Origin: Styela clava | Taxonomy: Eukaryota > Chordata > Ascidiacea > Stolidobranchia > Styelidae | Direction: 5' to 3' | DNA length: 64,000 nucleotides | Assembly (NCBI RefSeq): GCF_964204865.1 | Contig: NC_135264.1 | Location: forward strand, 2,283,501-2,347,500 | Part shown: one piece after another, positions 13,967 through 26,985 of the stretch | Position numbering within the stretch: the stretch's first letter is position 1 | Layout of the letters: each line of letters begins with the position of its first letter | Position numbers and translations under genes: made by a program | Notes under the pieces: model-generated | Database searches by the model: none | The model's input: only the letters and a program-made list of their open reading frames with translations | What the model was told of the DNA's origin: nothing

Positions 13967-16900
13967 AAAGTGAAAAAAACCTAGAACTATTCAGTTTGAT
14001 ACAATAACTTAGTTTGTGGTTATTTGATTCCCGTAAAACAAAGAAAATATGTTTCATTACAAATTCAGCGGTGATTACTTTATATTCAAACCAGAATAAG
14101 TGAGGGAGGCATTTGATTGTACTGGTTACCACTTTCTTATAATCTGTAAAATGTAGACGCATATCGAAATGCAAACGCGTGCATACTGAGTGAATTGCTA
14201 AAAAACAACAGTGAGTAACAAACAGAAAGACTGCATTGATCTGCGCACGTACAAGCAACGCATCGGTTGTTTTTGAATCACCGCTCAAAACCACCGGAAA
14301 TGCGTCAATATCGTACTTTTCCCCATTTCTGTAGATTTTATTATTCCTAACACGTTTATAAACTGCTTGTAACTCAGTAAGTTTGATTGTTTTGGGGTGC
14401 GACAGTAGTGTTTGGAACGATACTCTTAATGTGACAATGACATGAAGTGCGAAATTTAAAAATATCAGTCTTCCAATTCAAATTTATTATTTGGATCTGT
14501 TTTTGAGTTTCGTATATTTTAACCAGCAGAATTCCTCGAATTTATTATGCAAATTATTTTCAAGATGTAACAAAATGACTCTATGTAATAGTCTTTTTTA
14601 CGTGACATCAATCAATCATACTTTTTAATTGCTTTCATTCGTTCTGTATTTAAAATTGCATAGATAGATTATCTGTAAATTCATGAGACATGACATACTA
14701 TCATCATTTTGCTCTGATAAAAGCTGAGTCAATGCAGTAAATTGTACCGGTGTATTATTCTTCGTTTATACACACTTCAATGGAAATGTCTGGGAATTTT
14801 TCTATTTCCCGTTCCAGCGGATTTTTCTCAAAATTTTATTCAGACAATACTTTTATTACAGTACATCGCCAGTGCATCACCTGCTCAAGAAGGCGGAAAC
14901 AGTTACTCTCATGTTGGTGTTATACACAACTACCCGTCATCTAATACATTTGCGCAATGATTGATTGATAATGATTTTACAATGATATTTTTATTTGAGA
15001 TTTCCCTCATCGCATTCCAAAAATATTGTTTGTTGACGCTCACGATTCAGACATTTTGTTTGTAGCCAATTTCTGAGTTATTTGTACCGTTTTTTTTAAC
15101 ATTTTTGTGCACATAATGTGTGAATCATTATTATAAGGTGTGACGCGTGGAAAAGAAAATAAGAGCATTTACAATTCTTCAAGCCATTTTGTTTTGTTTA
15201 TTATATCTAGATATTTAAAAACTTTGACATTTCAATCTTAGTGCAAATACCAAATTTTCCCATCGTGCTGACAAAGGTTTTTGTCGAATCGCTAATGTTG
15301 TTTTATATGGATGAATGATATACATCGTCGGGGACTTAGCTTAGAAACTATGACGCTCAAATATTATATTAATCATTTTACATTTAATACACACGGTTTC
15401 CACATACACTAATCAGTATATTCCTACTCTAGATTTATTTTATCCTATATGCACGTGTACAGTTGTGAGCGCTTCAAAACAAATAGCATGAAATGTAGAT
15501 GTAATTTCATTTAGTTTATTTATTTTTTTGTTTGTTTTCAATAAAACACGATTTTAACAATAGTGATATCGAACCATCTGTTGCATAAAATTTTGCAGAA
15601 ACACGTAAATTGGTCGAAATATTTAAATAGGTTATCAGGCTTTCATTACGTGGTAAATCAACAAGTTCTGATAATTCGAATTCTTCGGCCCAAATCGCTT
15701 ATATTAGCAAACGTTACTAACAAACCTCTTTCATTCTCGCATATATTTATTTTGTTTCAAGTTCAAAAAACACGAACCTTAGCTAGGGTCCTAAATAAAT
15801 AGATTGTGTGAATTTCTGGAAATAAATAATTTCACGCTTTTCTAAGAAACGCCCCCGCTGTAGTGTGTCATATGATTTACCAAATACCAAATGATTGTTG
15901 ACCCATTTAAAATTGTTATAGGAATTTTAAGAGTAATTCATTGCGAGAACATGTATCTATCGACGATAGCTCAAATTAGGTTTTACAATCCCGCGATATG
16001 GTTTGTGACATTGCTCTGAATAGCATAAATGCTAACCCTATAAGCAATATAGTCAATAAAACAAACCGCAAACGTGTTCCATATGTCAAAACCGGAAACC
16101 AACGAGAAATACCCTCTATGTTGTAGATCAGGATAAAACGATCAAGTCCACAGATCCATGAAAATAAATCTAATCTCTGTTCGCTTATTCGAATTTATTG
16201 AAAAATAGTCGGATGTTTTCATGGGTCGATTTTTCTGGCAGTCAAAATGTACAATTTGCTTCGTCCTAAACACTGCCATTTATCAATTTCGTATTCTTCG
16301 TCTAAGGATAGTAAAAAGTAAGTATGCGGAGAACAACGTCCTTCGCCTTTATCAGAAACTACGACCGTGCACATGAAAGTAAAGATAGCGAGTTCATGAT
16401 TGACATGTATTGTGGCACAAAAACAAAGAATGGGTATCGATAAACAACGAGTAATTACTAGATTAATTGCCTTTCATAATAAAACAATAGAAAACTTGAT
16501 TGGTAACTGGATAATTCTGAAGCGTAAGTTCATGACACTGGACTGTTTGTCAGTTGATAACGCACAGTAAATTATATTGATGGATTATTAAGAGAAGTTT
16601 CTTAAATAACTTTATAAGTGTTAATTAGGTATGGAACAATAGGATGATTTATAGTCTTTACAAGCTTGATCTAATACCTATTTGTAGCAGTAGCTTTCCT
16701 TTGGATATGAATTAAAAGGAACATTTTAATTGCTTTGATACGTTCGAAGTAACTTCCCAAAAACCAGTAAACTATGATGTGTTTTGTCATCTTGCCAACC
16801 AAGTATATATATCCGGAATGGTGATGATCAAAAACCAAAATACTATTCTGCGTCATAATACAAAAATACTTTGTTCGAGGAAATCATGAATTAAGTAAGA

Positions 16901-17031
16901 AATTTTAAATGAGCAGAAGCGTACAAAAGCGGTAAATCAGGTTTTTAGAATGAAAAAGTGCTGACAAGCCAAATCTAGTAGATCGATCATAATCTGTTTT
17001 TAAAGACGAAAACGGATAACAAAAATGATAA
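13967..17031. other. mostly non-coding; one possible orphan exon at 14,863-14,960 (+)
   Basis: Mostly AT-rich sequence without genes. At 14,863 a TTTTATTACAG acceptor is followed by an open stretch reading YIASASPAQEGGNSYSHV and on to NTFAQ with a stop at 14,958-14,960. It could be the last exon of a short-tailed protein, but I find no upstream partner, so it is not called as a gene. Confidence 0.3.
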
Positions 17032-17385
17032 ATAGACGTTTCATCAGATCTATTTAAAACTATATTTTTTGTTTTGCAGAACCGATTTAGGACTAATTGG
17101 ACAATTGGCGGGGCATTGCGCCGCTTTTTTATGCTATTTTGGGCTAGACAAAGTAAAAAGCTAGGCAAAGTAGAAAGTAATTCTTTGAAACATTTGTAGA
17201 TTTGAAATATGAATTCAGTAGCTAATGGTCACGCTTATGGTATTATGTCGTATCCTCATATAGACAAGAACATCTTAAATTGAAACTGATCGACCCACTA
17301 TATACTTGATCAAAATACAATGTCAGTTCTTTGATTTTTAGTGAAAGCTGCCGTACAATTTCATACAAAACATATTAATATACAA

Positions 17386-17583
17386 TCAGTAAAATTTGCA
17401 ATCATGACTCTCTCTCTTGTCGGGCACTACATTTTCAATTAGACGTTTTTCATACGCCTGGACTTTTGTGTATAGTGCAGGAGTAAGCGGTCTTGCACAA
17501 CCAACACCGGTGCTGACTATACCAGCAACGTACCAGCCACAGCTTTTGCATCTTTGACACACCAAAGGACTGCCGCTGTCTCC
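17386..17583 (-). CDS. S1 protease terminal exon (GDSGSP), downstream copy
   Basis: Begins after acceptor TTGGTTTAG with GDSGSPLVCQRC, the catalytic-serine motif of trypsin-family proteases. It continues WYVAGIVSTGVGCA and LTPALYTKV, the canonical C-terminal strand and helix region, and ends at a TGA complementary to 17,386-17,388. The exon is open throughout. It is the copy farther from the rest of the gene, so which copy would be spliced is uncertain. Confidence 0.85.
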   Translation of the reverse strand, partial: GDSGSPLVCQRCKSCGWYVAGIVSTGVGCARPLTPALYTKVQAYEKRLIENVVPDKRESHDCKFY

Positions 17584-17874
17584 CTAAACCAAATATAAAA
17601 CGTCTCATATTCTAAATATTTGTGCAAAAAGGGGTAAAGATATCTTCTGTTTTCTGATTTACAACAAACTGATATAGTTACCTTTATCACTGAAATAGCG
17701 GAAGATTTTGCATGTTATATATTTCTGCCGGTCAACATCAGAAACAAAACATGTTATCATATCTTGAGAATAGAATATTTATTAAAGTAATTGAACATAA
17801 TTAAATAAATGTCATGATCACAGACTTATACATACTAAAAACAGATCAGTTTTTATCCTATCTTTGCTCTATAC

Positions 17875-18409
17875 CAGGGGTCGGGAACCCATGGCTCACG
17901 AGCCATATATGGCTCTTTTGGTGACGGCATATGGCTCCCAGAAAAATCTATTATTCTAAGATTAAGCTTACTATTGTTACTAGACATCAAACTATTTTAT
18001 GGCCAAATTTGGCAAAAAATTCCCAATACGTTTGACAACGCGGGACCAGCGCATGTCTATGTTATGTAAGAGAATTACCAGACAGGCATTGTGACAAAAC
18101 ATGGGGATTCTGGAACATATATTGTGACATCACAAAGCGATAGAGTTTTAAAATACTACGGAGATTCCTAAACGAAAAAGTATCGTAGATTTCAACTTGG
18201 GCTGCATGTGAGCAACCGTTCAAGGCCCGCAGCGACAACATGCAGCATCAGAAGTCACATTAAATGTATATTGACATGGAATGTGTTGACTTTTGAGTAA
18301 ACCTTTCAGGCCTGATTAAGTGAAGAAATGTTATATGGCTCGCACGGAAATGCAATTGAAAATATGTATATTGTAGGGCTCTCTTGACCAAAAAGGTTCC
18401 CGACCCCTG
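17875..18409. mobile_element. non-autonomous hAT element, 535 bp, in duplication unit 1
   Basis: Inverted ends CAGGGGTCGGGAACC and GGTTCCCGACCCCTG are perfectly complementary and are flanked by the 8-bp direct repeat CTCTATAC (17,867-17,874 and 18,410-18,417). An 8-bp duplication with CAGGGGT-type ends is the hallmark of the hAT superfamily. Subterminal GGCTC / GAGCC motifs repeat, also common in hATs. No transposase frame. Confidence 0.93.
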
Positions 18410-19033
18410 CTCTATACCTTCAAGTACTTTCGTGCACACACGACACCTTTTTGCGGATGACAAGAACGAATGTGGCGATTTAGTTATAGTTTGGAAAACT
18501 GGCGTCGACAGTGAACAACAAATTATTCGCAAAAATTCAGTTTGCTAAATCAAAGTAGGCTACACATATAGACTCTCGGTGGTAAAAATCTACACCTGGA
18601 ACACGACGGAAGATTGTCGCTACTACCTGCACTGAATTTCCACCGACGTAGATGTAAACAACGTACAAACAAACAAACTATAGACGTTTCATCAGATCTA
18701 TTTAAAACTATATTTTTTGTTTTGCAGAACCGATTTAGGACTAATTGGACAATTGGCGGGGCATTGCGCCGCTTTTTTATGCTATTTTGGGCTAGACAAA
18801 GTAAAAAGCTAGGCAAAGTAGAAAGTAATTCTTTGAAACATTTGTAGATTTGAAATATGAATTCAGTAGCTAATGGTCACGCTTATGGTATTATGTCGTA
18901 TCCTCATATAGACAAGAACATCTTAAATTGAAACTGATCGACCCACTATATACTTGATCAAAATACAATGTCAGTTCTTTGATTTTTAGTGAAAGCTGCC
19001 GTACAATTTCATACAAAACATATTAATATACAA

Positions 19034-19231
19034 TCAGTAAAATTTGCAATCATGACTCTCTCTCTTGTCGGGCACTACATTTTCAATTAGACGTTTTTCA
19101 TACGCCTGGACTTTTGTGTATAGTGCAGGAGTAAGCGGTCTTGCACAACCAACACCGGTGCTGACTATACCAGCAACGTACCAGCCACAGCTTTTGCATC
19201 TTTGACACACCAAAGGACTGCCGCTGTCTCC
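19034..19231 (-). CDS. S1 protease terminal exon (GDSGSP), upstream copy
   Basis: Same as the exon at 17,386-17,583, copied by the 1,648-bp tandem duplication. It is the nearer copy to the exon with GWGE at 20,619-20,724, so it is the more likely natural splice partner. Both copies keep acceptor, frame and stop. Confidence 0.85.
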   Translation of the reverse strand, partial: GDSGSPLVCQRCKSCGWYVAGIVSTGVGCARPLTPALYTKVQAYEKRLIENVVPDKRESHDCKFY

Positions 19232-19522
19232 CTAAACCAAATATAAAACGTCTCATATTCTAAATATTTGTGCAAAAAGGGGTAAAGATATCTTCTGTTT
19301 TCTGATTTACAACAAACTGATATAGTTACCTTTATCACTGAAATAGCGGAAGATTTTGCATGTTATATATTTCTGCCGGTCAACATCAGAAACAAAACAT
19401 GTTATCATATCTTGAGAATAGAATATTTATTAAAGTAATTGAACATAATTAAATAAATGTCATGATCACAGACTTATACATACTAAAAACAGATCAGTTT
19501 TTATCCTATCTTTGCTCTATAC

Positions 19523-20057
19523 CAGGGGTCGGGAACCCATGGCTCACGAGCCATATATGGCTCTTTTGGTGACGGCATATGGCTCCCAGAAAAATCTATT
19601 ATTCTAAGATTAAGCTTACTATTGTTACTAGACATCAAACTATTTTATGGCCAAATTTGGCAAAAAATTCCCAATACGTTTGACAACGCGGGACCAGCGC
19701 ATGTCTATGTTATGTAAGAGAATTACCAGACAGGCATTGTGACAAAACATGGGGATTCTGGAACATATATTGTGACATCACAAAGCGATAGAGTTTTAAA
19801 ATACTACGGAGATTCCTAAACGAAAAAGTATCGTAGATTTCAACTTGGGCTGCATGTGAGCAACCGTTCAAGGCCCGCAGCGACAACATGCAGCATCAGA
19901 AGTCACATTAAATGTATATTGACATGGAATGTGTTGACTTTTGAGTAAACCTTTCAGGCCTGATTAAGTGAAGAAATGTTATATGGCTCGCACGGAAATG
20001 CAATTGAAAATATGTATATTGTAGGGCTCTCTTGACCAAAAAGGTTCCCGACCCCTG
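19523..20057. mobile_element. non-autonomous hAT element, copy carried in duplication unit 2
   Basis: Same termini and same CTCTATAC target duplication as 17,875-18,409, shifted by 1,648 bp. It was copied with the segment rather than inserted independently. Confidence 0.93.
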
Positions 20058-20618
20058 CTCTATACCTTCAAGTACTTTCGTGCACACACGACACCTTTTT
20101 GCGGATGACAAGAACGAATGTGGCGATTTAGTTATAGTTTGGAAAACTGGCGTCGACAGTGAACAACAAATTATTCGCAAAAATTCAGTTTGCTAAATCA
20201 AAGTAGGCTACACATATAGACTCTCGGTGGTAAAAATCTACACCTGGAACACGACGGAAGATTGTCGCTACTACCTGCACTGAATTTCCACCGACGTAGA
20301 TGTAAACAACGTACAAACAAACAAACTACCATTATATATTGGCGTTTAAAGGTCGCCAACGAGACATTAGGAAAGGTCTACTGGTGATTTCGGAACAATC
20401 GTCGCCTTCTCTCTAATTATCATGGTTCTTATTTACAGTGTCAGCTAAAAATCAATGTCACAAAAACGTCACCGTCGATCATATAATCTCTGCCAGGCAA
20501 CAACGTGGATAACGTTTTGAGTATATCATAACAGTGTTCAAACGATTCGTTTGACAACATGAAAACTCAATCCGACTTGTACACGATCGTTGAAATGTAA
20601 ATAAAACTTGCAACTTAC

Positions 20619-20724
20619 TTTCTCCCCATCCTAGTGCAAAACATCTCTGACCAACAGGTACAGCTTCACCATAAGATAAATCTATTGACTGAACGTTCTC
20701 TCGAAACTTTACTGGTTCGGAAAG
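20619..20724 (-). CDS. S1 protease exon with GWGE segment
   Basis: Bounded by acceptor TTTGTTACAG and donor A/GTAAGT. Encodes LSEPVKFRENVQSIDL followed by VPVGQRCFALGWGE, the conserved stretch after the catalytic Asp in trypsin-like domains. It joins in frame to the NDTELII end of the exon at 21,553. Confidence 0.8.
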
Positions 20725-23225
20725 CTGTAACAAAAAATTCTGACTGTATTCATGCTATCCTTGTGTAGACAATTACACATATCCGTGTTAGAAACCTAAT
20801 TCATCAACTAATAATGGTGTTTGCCTTTATACCCTGATTGATGGTAAAATGCATACATATATCCTGTATTGGAAATTCCCGATTTGGGAAATTACTCAAT
20901 TAAATGTAGCTCAAAGTTTTTATTTAGTTTCCTCCAATAAGTGGATCTTGAATGAGGGAATATGAGATTTTATACATTTGTTTCGATGATGAAAAAAAAT
21001 CTGACACCTATGTGTTTGTAAGCCAAAATCCTTTGGCTCTTTAAGTTAAAACTAAATGCAAAAGTTGATGATGTCTACGTAAAAAACTTTTTTTTTCTAT
21101 TTCACTCGATCTAGCATATAAATGAGGTTTTAATGTGTATTCTTCCCTGGGTATTGCGCGGAGGGCTCCAATATTTAATTTGTGGACTGAAACGTAGCCA
21201 CACTTACGTTCAAACATTGTCTTTTTTGTTAAAATATTTGGAATGGAACATATAGCTCAATATCCGACATAAAGTCATGATGTGGAAAGGTTAATCGAAT
21301 GAAAATAAATCAATCCGGCCTTATGTTACCCAAGACACTTTCGTGAATGACTACGACGATGATGAAAATAATGGATGTTCTTCATAGCCATAAAAAAGAT
21401 TCCAAGGTGTGATACGAATTTAATTTCGAAAAGATTTTACTGAGTAGGCGTTAAAAATTAATTACCAGATATTCTGTGGACGACATTGAAAAGTTTTCTC
21501 GTAAAACTCTACACTCTACAGCATAGGTCATTTTCTATTGAAGTAAACTTACTATAATTAGTTCAGTGTCGTTTGCTACAGTATTTGGATCATATCCTGG
21601 GTGAAGCTCTTGACTCGACCTCTCTTGATATAATATTGGCTCCCTCAATATCCACAGAGCCAAAGGGAATCATGTACTTTTCATAGGACCTGTTGAAGGA
21701 AATTTTGATTGGTAAGGATGAAAAATAGAGAGAGATCTCGACAGCAAATAAATACACACTTATCTGTTTGTCACTAACCAGAGGTCCTGCGCACTCAAAT
21801 ACGTCGGCTTTATAACGTCCAACCTAATTTTTTTATATAGATGTCAAGAAAATTATCAAATAGCGGACAAAAATGTATAAACAAAATTGGAATGTTAGTC
21901 CTTACCATCCAAGGCCACTTCAACTTCTCGAACTCCTCCCACAATTCTCGCAGTAGGCAATTCGCAACAACAATCGAGTTTATAACGCCTTTTCCAACCA
22001 ACTGGACAAGAATCTACAAAAAAACATATCAAATGCAAAAATTTGAATGAGATTCTTTGCTAAAGTCATTATATAACATTCACTGCTTGGTTACTATGAC
22101 AAACGCATTGAATTCCAAATAATATGATTCCATTGTAGATAAACTTATGAAAACGTGATAACTAATAACAATGCACGATAACCAATTGCATAAAAGGCTG
22201 ATACCCCAAATGCACTTTTTTTGCGGATCTTCAGCGAGAGCGCAATATTGACAACCTGGAGAAGCGGAGCACTGCTCCTCAGATATATCCGCAAGAGTAA
22301 ACGGAAAGCATTGAAGTTTGAAATCATCGCAGTTAGCTATTGGCAATGGAAAATCTAAAAACAGTGGAGGGTAGAAATTAAAAGTGAATTTAGCTATATG
22401 TAATCCAAAAAAGAGAATTTCTCAAAAGATGCCATTGTAAAGTATCACGAAAGTTGATAGAAAAAGTGTTTTTCAATATACACAAAATGCCATCCGTTAT
22501 GTTTAAACTTTATTTTAAACAGAATTTCAAACTTGTTACTCATTAGTTGAATAATTAACAATACCTTCGATACATTTTGGTTTTTCGTTTCGACAGAGGT
22601 GACAACCCTTCTCTCTGTACAATTCAAAATTTCCCTTTGCGATGCATCGAACTCTTTTTGTTGGCCCGGTTTGAATACAATTGTCCACTGGTGACGATTG
22701 ACAATCAAAAAGTAGTTTTGATTGAAAGCAAAATAGAAGTATTGAAATTAAAACAAAAATGTCAGCCAATTACCTGGCCGCCATAAGATAAAGGAATTGA
22801 AATTGAAAAATGTTTTGTTATTGTTTAGAGCTTCCATGACCTGATGAAATATTCGACTGACTAAAAGCTACAAATTGTTAAAGGCAATTGATCTTGATAT
22901 AGTTAAGGGCCCTAAAACTTCATAACTTCCATTACTCAAATCATCACTAACCTCGCACACATTTGATAACAACGTTTGTTCTGCACCACGTGCACCTTTT
23001 TTAGCCATGCATCCTTCTACTGCAGGTTCTAGTAATTCGTCCCAACAGTCGTCAGCTTCGTAGGTAAGTGATGTTCTTTTACATGCCAAACTTTAAAAAC
23101 AGTCGGCCTCCCTGCGTGTGGGCAAAATAGCATCCTTGTCTTTCACATAAAAATTTATTTCCACCAGCAAAACATTGGAATCTTTTTTCGTTCCGCAGAC
23201 AATCTTCCCCTCTATCTCCCAAATG

Positions 23226-26200
23226 CAGCTTAGCATATTATTCATTAATAAAAAGTTTTTACTTTCGATTTTGTTTCCTGTATTTTATACCTCACCCAAA
23301 AGCTGAAGTGTTTTCTAGTTAAATCGTGATTAAAATTGCTATTTAAATTCCCACTCTATTTACACTTTGCGAGTACACTAATCAAAAATTGATATCAGTT
23401 TCATCACTTAAACTGATTGAATATACTTGCTATCCAAGTTACTTATTTACATTGAATTACAGTGATTAAGTGTGTCTATCATTGCATTCAAATATTGAGT
23501 ACACGAAGCAAAGATTCGACAACTTCTTAAAATTCTACATTTACTCACCTCCAATAACGTGATAATTAAACAGAAAATATAAAAAGAATGAAACTAGAAC
23601 GCTCTTTTTAATAAAATACTGCAGCATCTCAGATAAATCTCCCGCGTGGACATGTATGAGTTAACTATTCTTTTAATAATTAATTTGTTTTAATAAAGAT
23701 TTGTTTAAGTGAAAAGATAATCCTTACTAACGGTTTCGGGTGAAGCTTGTGAGCGTGACAGTTCTCTGCCCACTTGACCAATATTAAACCGAATAAGAAA
23801 TCGGTAAGTTAGTCAAAATACATTACTAGATGAAAAGGTATCGTTAATGATTTGTTTAGAAGCACTTGAAAAAATAGAAAATATGTAATGTTAAAGGTTG
23901 TTGTTTAAATTGTACTTTCAACATTTCGTGGACACCTAAACGCACTATACACAAGATAACGTGCTTCGTGTTATGCCACTTTGTAAACAGTTCTCTAAAC
24001 TTTTGTGATATGAATGACATACCACCAAACATCTAAATATAAACAATAGTTTCTACGTGAACAAATATTCAAATGTTTATGGGATTGACCCACACTTGGT
24101 GAAATAAGAAACTCTAAGAAGCAAACATTTCAAAACGCTCTGGCGATCATTTCGGGCCAAACAATCACCATTAGATGCAATAAGTTATTGTTTATGACAA
24201 AATGACATCGTATTATATGCCAGTGCATTCTGGGTCAATCAGTTTCTGAGCTTTTTTTATCTTTATGGAAATACACGATGGTACCATAAAGTCATTAGCT
24301 ACTCACTTCACAATTCCTACCATTACAAATAGGCCAAAGTATACTTTATTTTGACTGTCGTAAGATGGCATTATTAACAAGTTTATTATCGTGATCAGAA
24401 TAATGGATTCGATAATACAAAATATAGTAAAACAAAACAGTCCTGAACCATAAAAATGGATTTTTGTCGATCTCCTGTATCCGTATCTATATTTCATCTA
24501 TTCGCCAAGTAGTTATGGCTTGGATTAATTCGATGTAACAGGATGTTTCTCAGTCGCGGTGCTTGAAATCATTTTTGTTGAAATTTTAACTGAGGTTTGA
24601 CATCTGTATTTTGAACCCGAAACGCAATTTTCTGTGCATGCAATTTGATTACCACATCATACAAACTCAGTGGATTTGGCAAGTTGACAAAATATATCTT
24701 AGTTTGGGGGTTTCTATGACCTTACCTCCGTCGTATCACCGTATCAAAACAGAAAATAGTAAATTGAATTTGTATAGAGCAAAGCTACCGCTATACCTGA
24801 GAACTTAATCAAGTTTGAGTCGTCTACAAATTATCCTGTTTCCCCATATTTGATCAACAATAATGAAAGTTGTGAGAGCAATCCATCAATATAATAAACT
24901 ATACATTGTTTACTGCTGACAAGCAGTTCCTTCCACGACACAAACTCTTTTTAAATTGTTTGTTTATTTCAACAGCTGGTATAATTATCAAGTTGTCAAT
25001 CAAATTTTCCATTCATATTGCAAGGCCATTGTTTCACTATCGATATCCGTTCTTATTTTCAAGAAACTATACGTGTCAATCACGGTCTTGCCAATTATGC
25101 TTTCATGTTTGTAGGGTTTCCGAATGCACTTAAATTTTTATAAACACGTCAAATAGGAATAACATATTCTTAACATGAAATAGCAAGTGTATTTTTAAGC
25201 TTACCTTAGCTTAGATCATAGTATATATCACTATATATATATATATAGCATATTTATAATTTATACGAACAAAACATGGTATAATCAAACATCTTATGAA
25301 TTTTAGAATCAAACAATATTAATAATATAAAGATTTTTTGTGTTTCTATTTGGCATTATCAGCTAATTGATATGGTATCTATCGATTTGTCCCATTTTTC
25401 ATGTCCCCATTGGTGATTTTTGAGCTTGTTTGTTTGTTCGATATTTTTATAGGCTACTGATTATCATTCCCATTCGTCCACGTATGTGCCACATATATAT
25501 TCGTCGTAGGAATTGAACAAGAAAAAATGACATGTAACTCAATAGACAATACCTTAGAACTCAATTTACAAAAATATTGCGAGATTAATTATAAAAATTT
25601 AGAGTCTATGGTTTTTTTTTGAAATCAATTCATGCAAGGCTTATTTTGACGACTGGGAAATCCACCCGCAACATCCATTGCAATAACTCTGCTGTAAATT
25701 GTAATTGGTGGGTCCTTTCCGACCATCCGTTCTCAATAAAACAGAAATAACGTATTTGTGTTTTTGCAGCCGCGCTGGCCGCATATGCATATATTACATT
25801 ATTAATATATAATAATATTATTACAATATCAATAATAATTTTGAAACAAATATCTTCTCATTTTTAAAAATACGAATTGATCCGAGCAAAAAACGACCAG
25901 ATTCTTAGAGAGATTCGGGTGATACTAGCTTCCGTTATCATAAAGGATATTTCACTATGGATGGGCACATCGTGCGCTATCGATCCGGATCTGTAAGTGA
26001 AAAACATTTACCCAAGACGCTGTCTAGCAAGTTGTGGTTTTGTGGTTCAGACACAGAGAACACGTTTGCTGTTTATTTAATGGATTACTGTAGAGTATGG
26101 TGTTTACCAGCTATTCGTAGCAATGTCACAGATCGATTACAGTAGAATTCTCGTAAAATGGAAATAAGTCAACGATACGTTGGGCATACGTTTCTTGGGA

Positions 26201-26834
26201 AAGAAATAGTTAAATATCAAATATTAGCCAATTCAGGTTCACCGTCTCTTAACAAGAGACAAAGTAAATATACCCACGAAACTAAACAGAAATATTGATA
26301 ACGTTTGCTGAAATAGGCGGGTTAGGTCGAAGAATCCGAGTTCTGAGAACTTAGTTGACTATTATCTACCACGTAATGAAAGTTTGTTACTTTAAAAATA
26401 TTCTTCGGTTAATATAAATCTGAATGTTCCTCCAGCCAAAAATTTCATGCGAGGAATAAATCGATATCAGAACAGTTGGATTTGTTGAAACGACACCATC
26501 AGTCACCGTGGCATCAGTCAATGGATAAAATTTAAAAACTGCCCGTGGCACGGAAAGTGACATCACTATTTATACAAAATGATGCCAGACATGTTCTAAT
26601 CCAATTCTGCATCTATGTCATTAAAAACTCAAGTATGTGTTTGAATGTTGATTTTTTTACAGAAATATATTTATACATAAAACTAAGTCGCATTTTTACA
26701 CAAATGTATAAAAATAGGTATGGTTTTTTCACAAATATTTCACTTAAGATGAGCAACGTTTACATTCTATACAAATCCATTTTAAAACACCACTAATTAT
26801 CTTAGGGGATTGTTGTGGGTGAGTCATGATGGCG
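23226..26834. other. non-coding stretch, no gene recognised
   Basis: AT-rich, including an (AT)n tract near 25,230-25,250 and AT palindromic sequence near 25,790-25,850. A short hydrophobic frame at 24,303-24,497 (-) has no recognisable family or splice context. No RNA gene seen. Confidence 0.45.
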
Positions 26835-26985
26835 GGAATCGAGGGTAGTTGACCTGAAGAGGAAATTCCGCCATGAATCACATGTCTGGTATTTTTTAGA
26901 ATTAAATTCAAAATTTTCGTCTTTCATCATAAATTCTTGGAAATTCGACCACACTGACTCAATATCCATTTTATAATTAATATTT
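26835..26985. repeat. dispersed repeat, second family, copy 2
   Basis: Contains CCTGAAGAGGAAATTCCGCC and, further on, TTCTTGGAAATTCGACCA and TGACTCAAT. It matches 8,210-8,328 in reverse complement. The two copies differ by scattered substitutions and small gaps. Confidence 0.6.

Larger units (their letters stand above)
17032..18679. repeat. 1,648-bp tandem duplication, unit 1
   Basis: This unit is repeated immediately at 18,680-20,327 and I found no mismatch in the stretches I compared. It contains the terminal GDSG exon of the S1 protease gene (17,386-17,583) and a 535-bp hAT element (17,875-18,409). The junction reads CAAACAAACTATAGACG at 18,671-18,687, whereas outer flanks differ on either side. 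Confidence 0.95.
18680..20327. repeat. 1,648-bp tandem duplication, unit 2
   Basis: Second, apparently identical copy of 17,032-18,679 in direct orientation. Because the hAT element and its target duplication are present in both units, the duplication is younger than the hAT insertion. Identity this high means either a very recent event or an assembly artefact. Confidence 0.95.
17386..23225 (-). pseudogene. trefoil-like / S1 (trypsin-family) serine protease gene, frameshifted and rearranged
   Basis: Read from high to low coordinates, cysteine-rich pieces at ~23,095-23,215, 22,955-23,090, 22,545-22,700 and 22,208-22,358 show C-x(n)-R-x2-C and ...GC spacing resembling P-type trefoil domains. 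S1 pieces follow. The exon 21,906-22,013 has the activation site TARIVGG. The next piece (~21,775-21,823) has FECAGPLVSDKQ, and 21,553-21,691 ends DPNTVANDTELII with the catalytic Asp. Then come 20,619-20,724 (LSEPVKF...GWGE) and a terminal exon with GDSGSP, present twice (19,034-19,231 and 17,386-17,583). Defects: RIVGG and the following KWPWM lie in different frames; a second 1-base shift separates VDIEG from ELHPGY; the donor after SDKQ reads CAG/ATAAGT; no TAAHC is seen, so the catalytic His is missing or unrecognisable; and the exon between GWGE and GDSG was not found. It could be a catalytically dead homologue, but frameshifts favour a pseudogene or sequence errors. Confidence 0.72.

Noticed and set aside
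16905-17168. Minus-strand frame MPSFLLCLAQNSIKKRRN... repeated at 18,550-18,816
   Set aside because: The similarity comes from the tandem duplication; no splice context or domain.
18260-18532. 90-codon frame seen twice (also 19,908-20,180)
   Set aside because: It lies mostly in the hAT element and is duplicated with it; no domain. Part of it (…KRCRVCTKVLEG) was considered as the missing protease exon, but its phase does not fit the flanking exons.
25230-25252. (AT)n tract as a regulatory site
   Set aside because: A simple microsatellite; nothing around it suggests function.
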